Of a stretch of DNA of 64,000 nucleotides, positions 13,151 through 25,011 are shown piece after piece (the stretch's first letter is position 1; each line of letters opens with the position of its first letter). The notes under the pieces were generated by a model. It did no database searches and was not told the origin of the DNA. It saw nothing but the letters and a program-made list of their open reading frames with translations. Source of the DNA: Diplosphaera chodatii (Eukaryota > Chlorophyta > Trebouxiophyceae > Prasiolales > Stichococcaceae). The stretch spans positions 1,612,001 through 1,676,000 of the forward strand of contig JAALGY010000054.1 of the NCBI GenBank assembly GCA_032358165.1, in the 5' to 3' direction. A program made the position numbers and the translations under genes.

Positions 13151-16100
13151 ATGGGGGCCAAGTGGGACACCAACGATTATGACTGGGACCCTCACTCGCT
13201 GGAGGCTGCTGCGCGGCCGAGGCGGGGCGCGACCCGGCAGCGGGAGGAGGAGGATCTGCTGGAGCACAGTCAGCAGAGGACACAGAGGCGGCAGACCTTC
13301 ATCGGTTGCCAGGTGCACATGCAGATGACCGCTCCCTGTCAGCCAGGCCGAACTCACAACAGCCGGCAGTTGCCCAAACCGTCTGGTAGCGGGCAACCGC
13401 CGCGAAACGCCTGACGTAGCAGATAATGAGGCGATTGGGGTGTTCCCATGGAGCTGGCTCGGTTGCCGGCACGGGGCGGGCCCGCAAACCTGTTGTGACG
13501 CAATGCAAGCAAGGGCCTGTGATTGCGCGGGCCATGACCTGCTGCGCCATCCTGCACTCGCACAGAGTCGTGAGCGTCTGTCGGCAGCAGCCGCTAGAAG
13601 ATTCGTGCCGGAGACAGCGTTGGTGGTTCGCTGTGCTCCATCCATCACTTGAAGGCCCTTTTTGATCGTGTCGACGCTCAGCCGGCAACCGGGTCGCACG
13701 CAACGGCTGTCCCCAGCCGGCCTGCTTGCATTCAGATCGCTGGCATCATCCACCGCCAACCGTTGCCGCTGAGTTGTGGCGCTGCTCACGGTCGCAAGCC
13801 CGTATGCTCTGTGTCTGGTACATCATCGTCCACAAGCCTGCAGCACGCCTGGCGCTCTTTGGGCCACAGCGGTCCGCAAGCATGGATGAAGATCGACGTT
13901 TACATGCCGTAGACGCGGGGTGGCACGTTGCGGCTTGAACGGGCCTCATCTGAGATGTGCTGCCAATGGGCGGCGGGGGTCTGTAGCAGCGGCACCCACA
14001 GGCCACAGCCGCCAGGAGGCACCCAATGATGGCTCATCCCATAGAGTGTTGGCGCGTATCACGAAGCAGAAAACCTGCGATCATGCCCCCGGCCTCTGGG
14101 TGCAGGTCGATGGCTGCATGGCGGATCTGACCGATCTGCGGCACTACCACCAGCGCTACAAGGTGTGCCAGGAGCACCTGAAGGTGCCGCACGTCATCCA
14201 CGAGGGCATCGTGCAGCGGTTCTGCCAGCAGTGCTCGCGCTTCCACGCCATCACGGAGTTCGAGGGCGACAAGCGCTCCTGCCGCGCGCAGCTGCAGCGG
14301 CACAACGCGCGCCGCCGCCGCAAGGCTGCCGAGCGCAGCAAGGCGCGGGCCGTCGCCTCGGGCGGCCCCCCGGCCGGCGGCGGCGGCGGTGCCGACGCCG
14401 GCGATGCCGGCGAGTACCGCCGCCGCTCCACCGGCGAGAACCGCGCGTCGGCGGCCGCCGGCCTCAGCGACAGCCAGCGCCCGATCCGCAGCCAGCGCCT
14501 CGCGGCGCGGGCGGCGGCCCGGGGCTTCACCAGGGCAGCGGTCGACACGTCCCAGGACGACAGCGAGGGCGACCGGGAGGTGTCCGGCAGCGCCACGTCG
14601 GCGCCCAGCAACCTCGGCGCGGCGCGCAGCATGCCGGAGCCGGGCGCCGCGCCCCGCCCGGCCGCGCCCAGCCCCGGGCCCCTGCTGCTGGAGGTGGGCC
14701 TCGAGACCTGATGTCGCCATGTGCTTGCGAACACCATCCGGGCGCAGCGCCTGCCATGAGCGCGCTGCACCTTGCGCCAGCTCTTTCCCTCCTTGCAATG
14801 CAGCTCACTACCTGCAGGTGTCACCGCTCGACTGTGCCGGCATCGGCTGGCCGCGTGGCATGTCGCCGGGGCTCGCCAGGCAGGTGCTTCCGCCGCCACG
14901 GACGCTGTCCTTCGAACGAAGCTACACGGCCGGCATGGCAGCAATGCCCAACCCAGCAGCTGCACAGGCGCTGCACCAGTTGCATGATCCTGGCTGGCAG
15001 GTGCGCAACATATATGCCATGACCTTCTCATACTTGATATATCCGGGCAGACTGCCCTCGCGGGCTGCTGTGCAGCAACCTGTTCTATCAATGCTACATG
15101 ACGTTGAACCGTGCGATGCCCCCTCAGCAGTATGGGTGTTGATCTACACTGCAGGAGCGACCAGGTCCACCGGCGGTGCGCTTGGCAGATGCCAGCACAA
15201 CTATGAGTCCCTTCAGCATGATGCCGCCGGTTGCCGCCACGGGCGGACTGCATGTCAATTCTGCGGACTTCCCGCGCATGGAGGGCGGCCCCGGCCCCGA
15301 CTGGCACCCCGTCAGGTGCTGCTCTGCACGGGATGCGTAGTGCTCTGCCATGCCCGCCCGTGCAACTGGTGCGCTCAAAGTCTGGCTGGCACCACAGCAT
15401 CAGCCCTGTACCAACCCGCTGCCGCTGAGACTTGCACAATGCCTGCTTCCCTCAGCTTGCCGGCGCTGCCGATGGACTTCCCGGGGCTCCTGGCCTTCTC
15501 GGCGCCGCCGCACAGTGCCGCCTCCGAGCCGCTGCCGCCCACCAGCGGCGCGGGCGTGACGGCGCAGCGCCAGGGCTCCCTGCATGTGAGTGCTTCGCAA
15601 GTCGGCATGCATGGATGTTGTGGTCTGCTTGTGACGGTGTTGATCGGTGGCATTCTCGCTGTCGGCGGGCTGACAATGGATGTGCCCCTGCAGGCGCCTG
15701 CCGGTGCATCACTGATAGCTGCGCGCGGCCTGCGGGCGGCTGCGGACCGCAACATCGATGCGGCCAGCGGCCATGTGCCCTCACCGTCATGCCAGCCGAT
15801 GCAGAATGGCGCAGCGCAGCGTCACGGCCCCCTCGACCTGCCGCAGCACATCCAGAACGACGAGGTCAACCTGATGCTGTCTTACCTCGGAGACGCCTCG
15901 GCTGCCGGCCTGACAGGTGCCGCTATGAATTCGCTGGAGCTTGGCGATGGTCTTTGTGTGTTTTCCGCCAGGATGATCGTCTGTACCATCCTACTTCGTT
16001 TTCATTGCAGGTTCGCCACGGCCTTCGAGCGCCGGGCCGGCGTCGGGCGTGCCGATGACAGGGGGGCTGCTGGGGCGGCGCGTCCCGAGCAGCAGCCTGC

Positions 16101-18758
16101 TGGGGCCCCCGCGGACCCAGCCCCCGCCCGCGCTGCCCGCGCCGCCGCTGCAGCGGGTGAGCACACCACCTTCCCCCTGGGGCGGTTTTCTATCTGCGCC
16201 AGCCGCTGAGTGAGGGAGTTGCTGTAAAACAGCACTGGAGCTCAGCAGCGCCTTCCATGCATACCTACAACTGTTGCAGGCTGCATCTGCAGTTGCGATA
16301 CAGTAGCCATATCCTCATGCTGCATGCCTGTTGGTGAGCACCCTAGCTCACTCTGGCTCACCTGGTTGTTCTGCAGCCGCCACCGCAGCAGCCGTCCTTT
16401 GGGTACGTGCCCCAGCCCGGATCCAGGCAGTCGACGAGCTTCGGCTATGTGCCGGAGCAAGCAGCGCTGCGCCTGAGCGCCAAGCTGGACTCGGCGACAC
16501 CTGGCGACCTCCCGCAGGGGCTGGCTGAAGATCTCGCGGGAGCGCTGAACACATCCGCTGACAGCGCCCACATGCAGGTGTGCGTTGTGGGATGTGGCGG
16601 CAACTGTCGTGGCCTTCCCGTTGCTGGTTGCACTTTCACTGCGTCGCATTCCAGCATGGTGTGAGTGTTGGCCTCGAAACCTCGTCACTCGGTGCACGAA
16701 AGTGTCAGCCGTCGAAGCTCCGTCAGACTTCAGCCATGTTGCTGTGCCACAACGGCAGGGGTACATGCGGCCGGGCTGCCTGCACCTCACCGTGGACGTG
16801 CTGCTGCCGCACGCCGCCGCCGAGCTCAGCCACGCCGGCGGCGCAAGCGCAGTGGCGCAGCGCCTGCTGTGTGGACAGCATGCAGATTTCTGGTCCCGAC
16901 AACTATCCCAGGTGCCAAGACGTTCCTGAGCTGGGGAAAGCTTTTGATCATGTCATACTCGTGCATCGAACTCTTCAGTGAGCTAAATCCGCTTGTTTCC
17001 TGGGCGCCGGGCATGCTGCCCCTTGGTGCTTTGCTCAGTGCTCTAGGTTGGATACCTGGCCGTGAGGTGACCACACATTGATGGCCCATCAACACTGCAG
17101 GTGCAATTGTGCGAGCAGATTGCGACAGTCCGCAATGGCCACGTCATCAGCACTGCTGACTGTGGTGCCTCGGCATCAGTACTGCCAAAGCTGAGGCGGC
17201 TCTCGCCCGCTGCGCCAGTGGTGGTAGCCGGCACCTCGGCAAGCATCGAGCTGGAGGCGACCTTCCTGCCGCGGGAGGCGACCGTGCTCTGCCGCTCAAG
17301 AGGTGCTCCTTTTGACACTTCACTGCCTGCAGCGCATACATTGTCAAGCGTCCAGGATGCAGACACCAAGCACGTGTTGCATGCTGTGTGTCATTTGGCG
17401 CAAGCCATGCCCTGCTGCAAAGTTGGACCCCAGGGTGGGATGCTCCAACTGCAGGGCATTTTCTGGCGGCTGTGGTGACGGTGGCAGCTCGAAGTGACCA
17501 CACGCGCCTCGTCACCATCCAGCTGCCTGCAGCCGAACTGCGGCCTGGCCTGCTGACGGTGCGGAGCTGCATATCAAGATCTTGCCATAGCCCCATCAGA
17601 ATGCCGGAGGAGCATCTCCTTCGAGCCCAGCTCTGTGCCAGTGGACTGGCAGTGATGAGTCCCCTTGATCATCGACTGTCTCATGCGCAGATCGAGCTAG
17701 CGATGGGTGCAACGATCCTGTGGCCGATGCGGCTGCTGGTCGCGCCCTCCACTGATGTTGCTCGTGAGATGGAGCGCCTGCCAGCCAACCTGACAGGCAT
17801 GCCTCTGCCGCCACACGCCCGTATACGGGCCCCAGACCCTCTATGCTCCATATGTGAGAGGCAGCAAGCCGAACCGACTCCTCAGCTGACTGTGCGCTGA
17901 CCCTGATTGCTAGTGTGTGTGGTGCAGGGGGCGCCGCCCTTCTGAGGGACATTGCCCTAGTGCTGGAGGCTGCAGATGGTTCGGCGCACTGTCCGAAGAC
18001 GGCCAGCTGCCTGTTCGCCATCTCTAGTGCTGCTCGTACCTCGCTGGCTGCTGCCCAGGCGCTGGTGAGGATCGTGCATGTCACCTTTGCACCGTCTTGT
18101 CACGTGCTTGCACCAAGTAAGACAGATAGCGGTCTACCCTTCCAGCGGGCTGGCAGTTCGTCAAGTCAGTGCAGTGACTGGGTAGGGTGCACATGCTTTC
18201 TGACGCGAATTGCTGTACACTTGTGCGCAGGACTGCCCCGAGCTCGCAGCGGCGTTGGCAGAGGCAGTATGCTTAATCACACCTGCCAGCTTGGGCTCCT
18301 CAGCTGCAGAACCGGCATCTGCAGCCGCAGTGCAGCCATCGGCACCCGAGCAGCAGCCACATGCGGCCGCTCGAAAGTCTCTAAAGTGCGATTCAGCGCA
18401 GGACATGGGTGCCAATACTGCTGCGCACCCGCTGCAATTCGAAAACAGCAAGACGCTGCCGACAGGCGCCAGCGTCGGCCGCAATGGCAGCAACGACAAG
18501 GAGCAGGTCGCAGCGGCAGCCCGCCTGCTGCGGGACGACTCCGCCAGCGCCCTGGACCTCATTGCTGTGCTGCACCTTGGCGAGAAGCCCGATGCCCGAG
18601 GCCCCCGGCAGCCGCTGATGCCAAGTGGCGGTACCTTCGACGCAGGGAGTGATCCACGAGTAGAATGTCGCAGCATCAGCCGCACCACAGGCGCAGAAGC
18701 TCAAGTACACTGCAGTGAGAAATGCGAAAGCGAAGTGAGGCGACATCATAGGATCTAG
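13151..18758 (+). CDS. SBP-box (SPL/CRR1-type) transcription factor
   Basis: Exon 1 (13151-13312) starts MGAKWDTNDYDWDPHSLEAA and ends TFIGCQ; a 793-bp intron follows and exon 2 begins at 14106 with VDGCMADL. Joined, they give the SBP domain: C-X4-C-X16-C-X2-H for zinc 1 (CQVDGC to VCQEH) and C-X2-C-X3-H-X11-C for zinc 2 (FCQQCSRFH to KRSC). The basic stretch HNARRRRKAAERSKAR is the nuclear signal. All eight ligands are present. Downstream exons run through low-complexity sequence (14821-15000, 15155-15315, 15450-15585, 15695-15920, 16010-16155, 16377-16575) to a block with LSAKLDSATPGDLPQGLAED and YMRPGCLHLTVDVLL (16470-16810), resembling the RPGC-LT region of long plant SPLs. Later exons include 17099-17302, 17925-18065 and 18233-18758. 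By family, it binds GTAC sites; CRR1 in Chlamydomonas controls copper and hypoxia responses, but the role here is not shown. Confidence 0.88.
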
Positions 18759-19370
18759 GCACGATGCAGGCAGCCGACGTGGGACCTGCAGCATAACAGC
18801 AGCGTCCATGGCACAGCCTACGTTTTCCATTGTTCACAGCTGGCAGCATGGCCGCCCACCCATCCTATTGCAGTGCACAACTAGGCACGACGAGCAGTAG
18901 TTGCTCGCCAAACAGGTTTTGCTTTTCGCAGCCAGCAGGGATCACGTGGCCACCGCATGTGGTGTGCAACACTCTGGCAGGCTTACATCAGCTTCTCAGC
19001 CCCCTAGTAGCAGCGCCGCCTAGAGTACCGCACACTTCACAGCCTCATATACAGGGGAGGCTTGTGGATGTGCCGAACAGTCAGTCCAACTATATGGCAT
19101 ACACATGGGTGCCGCCGGGTGTTTTGAGTCGAACGTTGTTCGGGAGCTTGTCTGCTTCTTGTTCACAAGGACTGCGGCATGTCACATCTGCTGCTGTGTT
19201 CCCAGCTCCCTGCATGCCATGCAGGTGGAGCATCGTACTTTGCCAAGTCAAACTTCCAGCTGATGCAGCTGGACTTGGGCAGCATCCACATATCAGTGGC
19301 TGTACGTGGTTTCTGTGCATTGCGATGGTTTTCAGCACTGGCTTTGTTGGCTGTGCCACTTTGCATGTGC

Positions 19371-19375
19371 TGTAA
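19371..19375 (+). terminator. Possible TGTAA polyadenylation signal for SBP gene
   Basis: TGTAA, the usual green-algal polyadenylation motif, occurs about 610 nt after the SBP stop. The distance is long but within known algal 3' UTR lengths. A single pentamer is weak evidence. Confidence 0.3.
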
Positions 19376-19680
19376 CTCGAGGGTGGATTTGCAGCACAGC
19401 TGAGTGGCCATGTCGCCGCGCAGGGCAGCATGGCTTGCCAGACGTGATCACACAGATTGGCATGTGAACCTGGACAGACCCTGAGTGTCCTGCACGCAGT
19501 CAAAGTATCTAAGGGACATGAACGGATGTGAAGGTCTAACGGAAGCAAGCCATGATAGACACCCTGAAGTAGCGTAAATCAAAGCAGAACATGTTAATGG
19601 ACCTCCTGAAGTCGCCCAAACAAAGCTGCACTCATGAAACCACGCCCTAGCGTCGACAGCATCACGTGCATGTCGTGAAG

Positions 19681-19704
19681 CCGCCGCCGCCGCCGCCGCC
19701 GCCG
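19681..19704. repeat. (CCG)8 microsatellite
   Basis: Eight uninterrupted CCG units, followed by CTGCCG. It sits about 40 bp past the IPC synthase stop, so would be (CGG)8 in that gene's 3' UTR. Confidence 0.9.
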
Positions 19705-19741
19705 CTGCCGATGCTGATGATGACTGCCACTCTGAAGGTCA

Positions 19742-22136
19742 CTACATGATGACGCAATTGGTGCCGAGGCCAGAAGGCGCCAACATAGTGGAAGGCGCCC
19801 CCCGCAGCCCTCCGCCCCCATCTCGTCGCAAGGTGCTGCCGTCCCTGTCTGCCTCGGGGGAGCTGCCCGGGAGGAGTCCGGCCTGCGAGCGGGAGCGCAT
19901 GAGCGCCGCCGCGCCGCGCCCGTTGCTGGTGCGCGCCAGGGACCGCCGCCCGGGGCCAGCCCTGCCGTTGGCGGCGCCGCTGCTGCCGCCGCTGCCGTTG
20001 CTGTCGCCCTCCGAGTCTGTCAGCTCCCCCTCGCTCGGCAGCACCTGTGCGGCGCAGGTTGCGGCGTGCGCATTGTGAATTGCGGCGGAGAGCGCTCTGC
20101 GTGAGGCCGAAAGGGAGGGGACGGATTGATGCTGCCAGAGCCCTGACCTGCTTGTCGAGGGTCGCCTGCGACTGGGTCTGGGACGCCGCCGACGACAAAG
20201 GGTTGTCTTGCGGCAGCGCCGACAGCAGCGCCTGCTTCTGTGCCACCATCTGCAGCCGCCAAGGAAGACTGCTCGGCGGCAAGATGCAATGCAGCCAGTG
20301 CCAACAACCAAATCTGGTGAGGATTGCTGCTATAGGAGCAACCACGTCATGTGTGGCCGTCTGCTGCGCCCTTGCAGGGTGTGGCTGCACACACCGACTG
20401 CAAATGCAAGTCTGCTCAGATTTGCAACCGGTGCTCACCTCAGTGCTGCGCGCGACCCCGTCGACGATGAGGACCTGCTGCAGCTCGGCGTCGGCGGCGC
20501 CAGCCGAGCCCTGGTCAGCCGCGGCGTCCGCCAGCGGCCGGTGCGGCCAGTGGGGCACCGCCGGCCGCACCGTCGTCCACCGCCGCAGCATGTGGTGGAA
20601 CACCAGCGGCACCACATACCTGCCGTCACGGGAACGCCAGGATGTTGAGAGCCTCAAGCGAATCGTACACCACTGGCATGACGAGCTATCGCCATGACGT
20701 CCCAAAGGAGTAGGTGCGCACAGCAATACAGCCTGTGTAATTTTGTCAGCACGAGCAACGCATGCTCACCAGGCGATCAACACATCGACAGTATAGTGTT
20801 TCCTGGACGCAACAATCAGGACCGAGACCCACGCCACTGCTGCCCATGCCAGCGCCTGCAATGTGGCATGAATGTTCGGCTGTCCAGCAAGCCTATGATC
20901 CCCAATAACCCATTGCTGTGCAGCACAGTGGGTGTTCAACAGGTGCAATTATGCATGCGCTGTGCATGCTGCCAGTCGCTCTTACCTTGATCGGCGTCAG
21001 GGTGCCATACTCGTTATATGTGAGCATGCCCACCAGCATGAAGGTGGTGTGCGAGGAGAAGATCAGGTCACCACACCCATGCGTCGACTGCGCATGTAGG
21101 CGAACGACCCTTGTGGGACAGCAAAGCAGTTTGCCATGACAGACAGCGGGAGGACACTGATGCTGTCTGTGCCAGCACATTCAATCTAGTGTGCGCGATC
21201 GCATCTCACCTGCTGTTTGAGGTTCTGGATGTAAAAGTGACCCCACCAGTGCTCTGGCATGGCCTTGATGGCTGTTGGCTCTGGCGTGCGGCAGTGGTAG
21301 TTGGGTGCCGGCAGCTGCGTCACGCTGAAGCTGAGGATGCGCAGGCTCTGGCACACTGCAGGGTCAGTGGCATGGTGGACACAATGACAGCCCACAGCTC
21401 TTGACGAATGCAGCAACCACAAAGGGCCGGGACGGCCAGCAGATGCTCACCCACAAGCACCATCAGGAGGCGGCTCCAGATGACTGCTGTGTAAAAGCGC
21501 TTGCGCACAAAGACAAAGGGGCTGAAGGTCCACAGCATGAATGACACGAACAGCGTCGTGAAAATGGTCTCGCTGACCCACTCATTAGTCAAACCCAATT
21601 CCTGCGGCGCAGGGCTAGATGGTGTCAGTATCCTGGCCATGGATGCACAGGTCAGCACATACACGCTACAGCGATGTGGCAGCAGTGCAACTCAGCTTGC
21701 ATACCGGCAGAATGGCAAAGCCAACATCGTGCAATGGCTGCGGCTGCGGTCTGTGCATGCGGTGTGCGAGCTGCGTGCCAAGTCCATGGCAGTACTGGAA
21801 CACAGCACCAAACAGGATGTACACCCAACGCTTCTTCAGCAGCGGCAGCTGCAGCAGGCATCGTGTTCATTGAGCGATCGAGACCTTGCATGCAACACGG
21901 AACCGGAGGCTACCGTGATGCATCATGCTTGAGCTACCCACCATAGCAGACACAGACCATGCACATGCGTTTCGTCAATACACGATGATGCCTGATTGAC
22001 GTGCACAATGCTGAATGCAGTAGGTCGCTGGCAGAACATCGAGTTTCGATTTGACCAGTGGTGCGCACACCTCAATGCCAAACTCCAACTTGATGCGTCG
22101 CCATCGCTCAAAGAACCAGTCCCGCAGCCGGGACAT
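19742..22136 (-). CDS. Inositol phosphorylceramide synthase (sphingomyelin-synthase family) with CaaX C-terminus
   Basis: Minus-strand, nine exons. Start at 22136 (MSRLRDWFFERWRRIKLEFG); then LLKKRWVYILFGAVFQYCHG (21835-21720), VSETIFTTLFVSFMLWTFSP (21604-21450), VTQLPAPNYHCRTPEP (21358-21210), GCGDLIFSSHTTFMLVGML (21084-20991), and VLIVASRKHYTVDVLIAW (20862-20770). The two His and the Asp in SSH and KHYTVD form the family's lipid phosphotransferase triad. The overall order matches plant IPCS, which moves phosphoinositol from phosphatidylinositol to ceramide in the Golgi. Exon 7 continues in frame (IAWYVVPLVFHHMLRRW). A tail of about 190 residues follows, rich in Gln, Ser, Gly and Arg, and ends GLGTNCVIM-stop, a CaaX box. 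All joins of the last three exons are phase 0. Choline- or ethanolamine-phosphate transfer instead of inositol is possible. Confidence 0.88.
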
Positions 22137-22891
22137 GGTCAAGGCTGGGCGACAGCACGCGCCACGGCGCCAGACTGCCCTGAGTCGTCGAATCCTAGCT
22201 GTTCACTGCTCCAAGGTCCTCAAATCTGTTGATTGAAACCAGCAGGTCGCTGCCTCTCGCTGGTGCTATGCGGATCAAGATCCGGCGACTGTCATCAACA
22301 ATGTCACATGCTGCAACTGCAGGCAGGGTCCCTGCACTGGCGCTGTCGCCCCAGCTGGCTGATGGCATCATTGGATGACTAACCGGTGGATGCTGAAGAT
22401 GCTCTGCAGGCGTCAAGACTGCGCGAGGCCCACGACCGCTCCATGATGAGCGACGGTTATCGATGATAGCGATGGGAATGCTAGTCTTTACACGCCGATG
22501 TCAACATAACATGTCGGCAGTTTGGGTGCGGTGTGCATGCTGTCAATGCAGTGCAGCAGCGGCTGATGCCGATGACGGCATTGTGCTCATCTACTCCACA
22601 TACGAAGCATTGCATGTTACAATACGGGCCGGTTGCCTGTCGTTGTACATTCAAACACTACTGCCGTGTGCCTGCCAATCCTTGTAACGAGACTGCATGC
22701 GGCATCAACCGCACAGACACTTGTCATCTGGCAAGAAGCTCGGGTACGTGCTTGCACTGCAAGGACAAAGCCGCTGGAACGATACTAGCGTCTCGAAACG
22801 ACTCCCGTACTCCAGGCGCTTCAGCGCCTATCACCAGGGGACAGCGCCTGCAGCGGTCTTGTGCATCCGCTCGCCATCGCTGGGTGTGAAA
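22137..22891. other. Intergenic region between IPC synthase and V-ATPase c genes
   Basis: About 755 bp, same-strand neighbours. I see no coding signal. It contains the IPC synthase promoter and the V-ATPase c 3' UTR. Confidence 0.5.
22617..22621 (-). terminator. Possible TGTAA polyadenylation signal for V-ATPase c
   Basis: TTACA on the plus strand reads TGTAA on the minus strand, about 270 nt after the V-ATPase c stop codon. Confidence 0.4.
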
Positions 22892-24233
22892 TCACTTGGT
22901 TTGGCCTGCCTTTGACGCAAGGATGATACCAACTGCACAGGCGGAAGGAGGTGTAGTCAGATCAACCGGTTACATGTGCCCATGTGTGTCTCAGGTGCAC
23001 GATGCACATCATGTACAAAACCATGCAGGTCAATGGGACAGGGCTGTACAGAATCATCAGACAATAGCGTGGCGCACCAATCAGGCCATACAGGGCCAGC
23101 GCCTCAGCGAAAATGAGGATCAGGATCATGCCCACGAACAGCTTTGGCTGCTGTGCATTGGCCCTGCAGGACGTGGCCACCTCCTCAGTGCAACATGCTG
23201 GCAGCCATGTTCGTGAAAACAGGTACTACACCTTGGCGGGGCAAGCAGCAATACTGACAAGCAATCCTGACACATGCAGACATGCTGTCTCACCTCACGC
23301 CAGCATCGCCAACAATACCAATGGCCATGCCAGCTGCAAGACCAGCCAGGCCACAGGCCAGGCCAGATGCGAGGTGTGCATACCCGTCAAACAGGTAGTA
23401 CGGGCTGTTGACTGCGAGCAGTGCAAAGCATGCTGGTCAGCTGTAAGGAAACAATGCAGGGCCGTCATCGCCGCCGAAAACCACGCTGATGGGTAGACAG
23501 AATGGGTTCCAATCTTATGTGTTAGTGTGCTGCCATTGGGGGGTGCCCCGCTAGAGGGAATTGGCAAACATTATAGCGAAGTATCAGCAGGCCGTATACA
23601 CTTACTGCCGGTGCTGATGATGACGGAGATGATAAGGCCGTAAATGCCCAGCACTCCCGCCATGACAATCGGCACAATTGACTTCATCACCAGCTCTGGC
23701 CTGAGCACACCCATGGACGCAATGCCCACGCCTGCCTTGGCTGTGCCATACGCCGCTCCAAAGCCTGCGATGGCCACAAAGGGTCGTGTTCGTATGTGCA
23801 AAGCGGCCGCTGCAGGCTTTACTTGTCATTGTACTGGTGCGAGCCCAGACCTAGGAGACAGATTCAGGGCGTTTGGGCCCGTTGAGCTGCAGGTGGCTGA
23901 ACAGACGGCAGGATGTGCCGGCGCAGGCAGCATCGCAGTGACAGATTGACAGTCACAAGGGCCTGTGGGCCGGTCTGCCCAGCAATGGCGGTCAGACTGT
24001 TGCCAGGGAAAGGTTCCTGATGTTCATGACGTTGCATCAGCCCCAAGGCGACGCACAACAACACAGCCGCAAGCTCGGCGTCTAAGTTGTCCGCGGCTTA
24101 CGCGTGAGCTTCAGGAGGAGACGGGGAAAAGCGCACATGCAAATACTAGAGCACTGGCAGCGCCAATGAACCCAAAGAAGGGTGCCACAGTGTCCCCCGA
24201 CGCGTTCGCGGCCTGCAACAGTGTGCGGTCCAT
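22892..24233 (-). CDS. V-type H+-ATPase 16-kDa proteolipid, subunit c
   Basis: Minus-strand, five exons. Start at 24233 ([20 protein letters not shown], then [12 protein letters not shown]); exon 2 about 23775-23605 has [20 protein letters not shown] and [19 protein letters not shown]; exon 3 (23400-23295) has [20 protein letters not shown] and [10 protein letters not shown]; exon 4 (23166-23085) has [20 protein letters not shown]; the last exon gives [13 protein letters not shown] and stops at 22892. The split codon G|TT joins exon 4 to exon 5 exactly. Four hydrophobic helices are present and the proton-carrying Glu in helix 4 (FAEAL) is intact. It forms the membrane rotor ring of the vacuolar proton pump. 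Length, about 165 residues, is normal. The frame is open upstream to 24767, but nothing there resembles the family, so that part is excluded. Confidence 0.95.
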
Positions 24234-25011
24234 GATGACTATGCTCGTGCGCACCGTCCACCTGCAATGCCGCTGTGGGCCACTTGATGCCCCAATTGCC
24301 ACTTGTGCAGTCGTAGGTGAGTAGGTGAATGCTAGTCCTGTTAGCTCCACTACCCTTGGGTGTTTTGACTGGGGATGATCGATAGGGACGCGGTGTGCCA
24401 AACTGCCAATCGTCAAAGGGGTGTGACTTCCTGGGCGCTGGGCCACATTGAACTCAGTCATCCTCCTCGTCAGCCCGTAGACTACACAATTTGCAAACGC
24501 GTGCTGATTTGTTGCCGTCGAGCACCCTGTACATCGCCCTGATTGCCCAGGAGCCGTGCAGCGTGTTTCTGCATCACTGCGTTGGAAGTTGCTTCGCGGT
24601 CTGCTCTGTCCAAACCCCGGCAACGAAGCCGCCAACAAGGCTTGTGACACGTCAATCTGCAGCTGGTCTGCCACACCCTTTCTTCGCAAACGTTTGCTAC
24701 ACTCGTAGACGACGTGGTGTGCGTGCCGGGCGGCACAGCAGGCGAGACACCACAGCGCAAACCCCAAATTATTCCCCGTGCCAGGTGCGATGCCCTGCCG
24801 GGTCCGGATATGGATCCAGCAGTCGGTTGTGTGTTTTCATCGTGTGATGAACAGACAATCACCTGTCGGCGATTGGCTGGGCCTGCTTTGGCCACCTGCA
24901 CCTCCAAGCTTCGGAGGCCCCGTGCCACACTGCGCTTTAGGAGAACCTCCAACATTTGCTGCTGGCAGGGAGTGACAACAGGTGCAGAGCGCTCGGAGGC
25001 CTGACATACGC
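24234..25011. promoter_or_regulatory. Divergent intergenic region, V-ATPase c and ProDH1
   Basis: About 780 bp between head-to-head start codons. Short open frames on both strands show no protein similarity. Presumed to hold both promoters; no specific element is recognised. Confidence 0.4.

Larger units (their letters stand above)
18759..19741. other. Convergent intergenic region, SBP and IPC synthase 3' ends
   Basis: About 980 bp between two stop codons that face each other. Open frames in it are short and resemble no protein I know. It should hold both 3' UTRs, a (CCG)8 microsatellite and one TGTAA. Confidence 0.5.

Noticed and set aside
14156..15439. 427-residue minus-strand open frame
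   Set aside because: Antisense shadow of the GC-rich SBP exon 2; no similarity and it crosses SBP introns.
24234..24767. Upstream in-frame extension of the V-ATPase c subunit
   Set aside because: The family's N-terminus is complete from the Met at 24233, and the upstream residues lack hydrophobic or family character.
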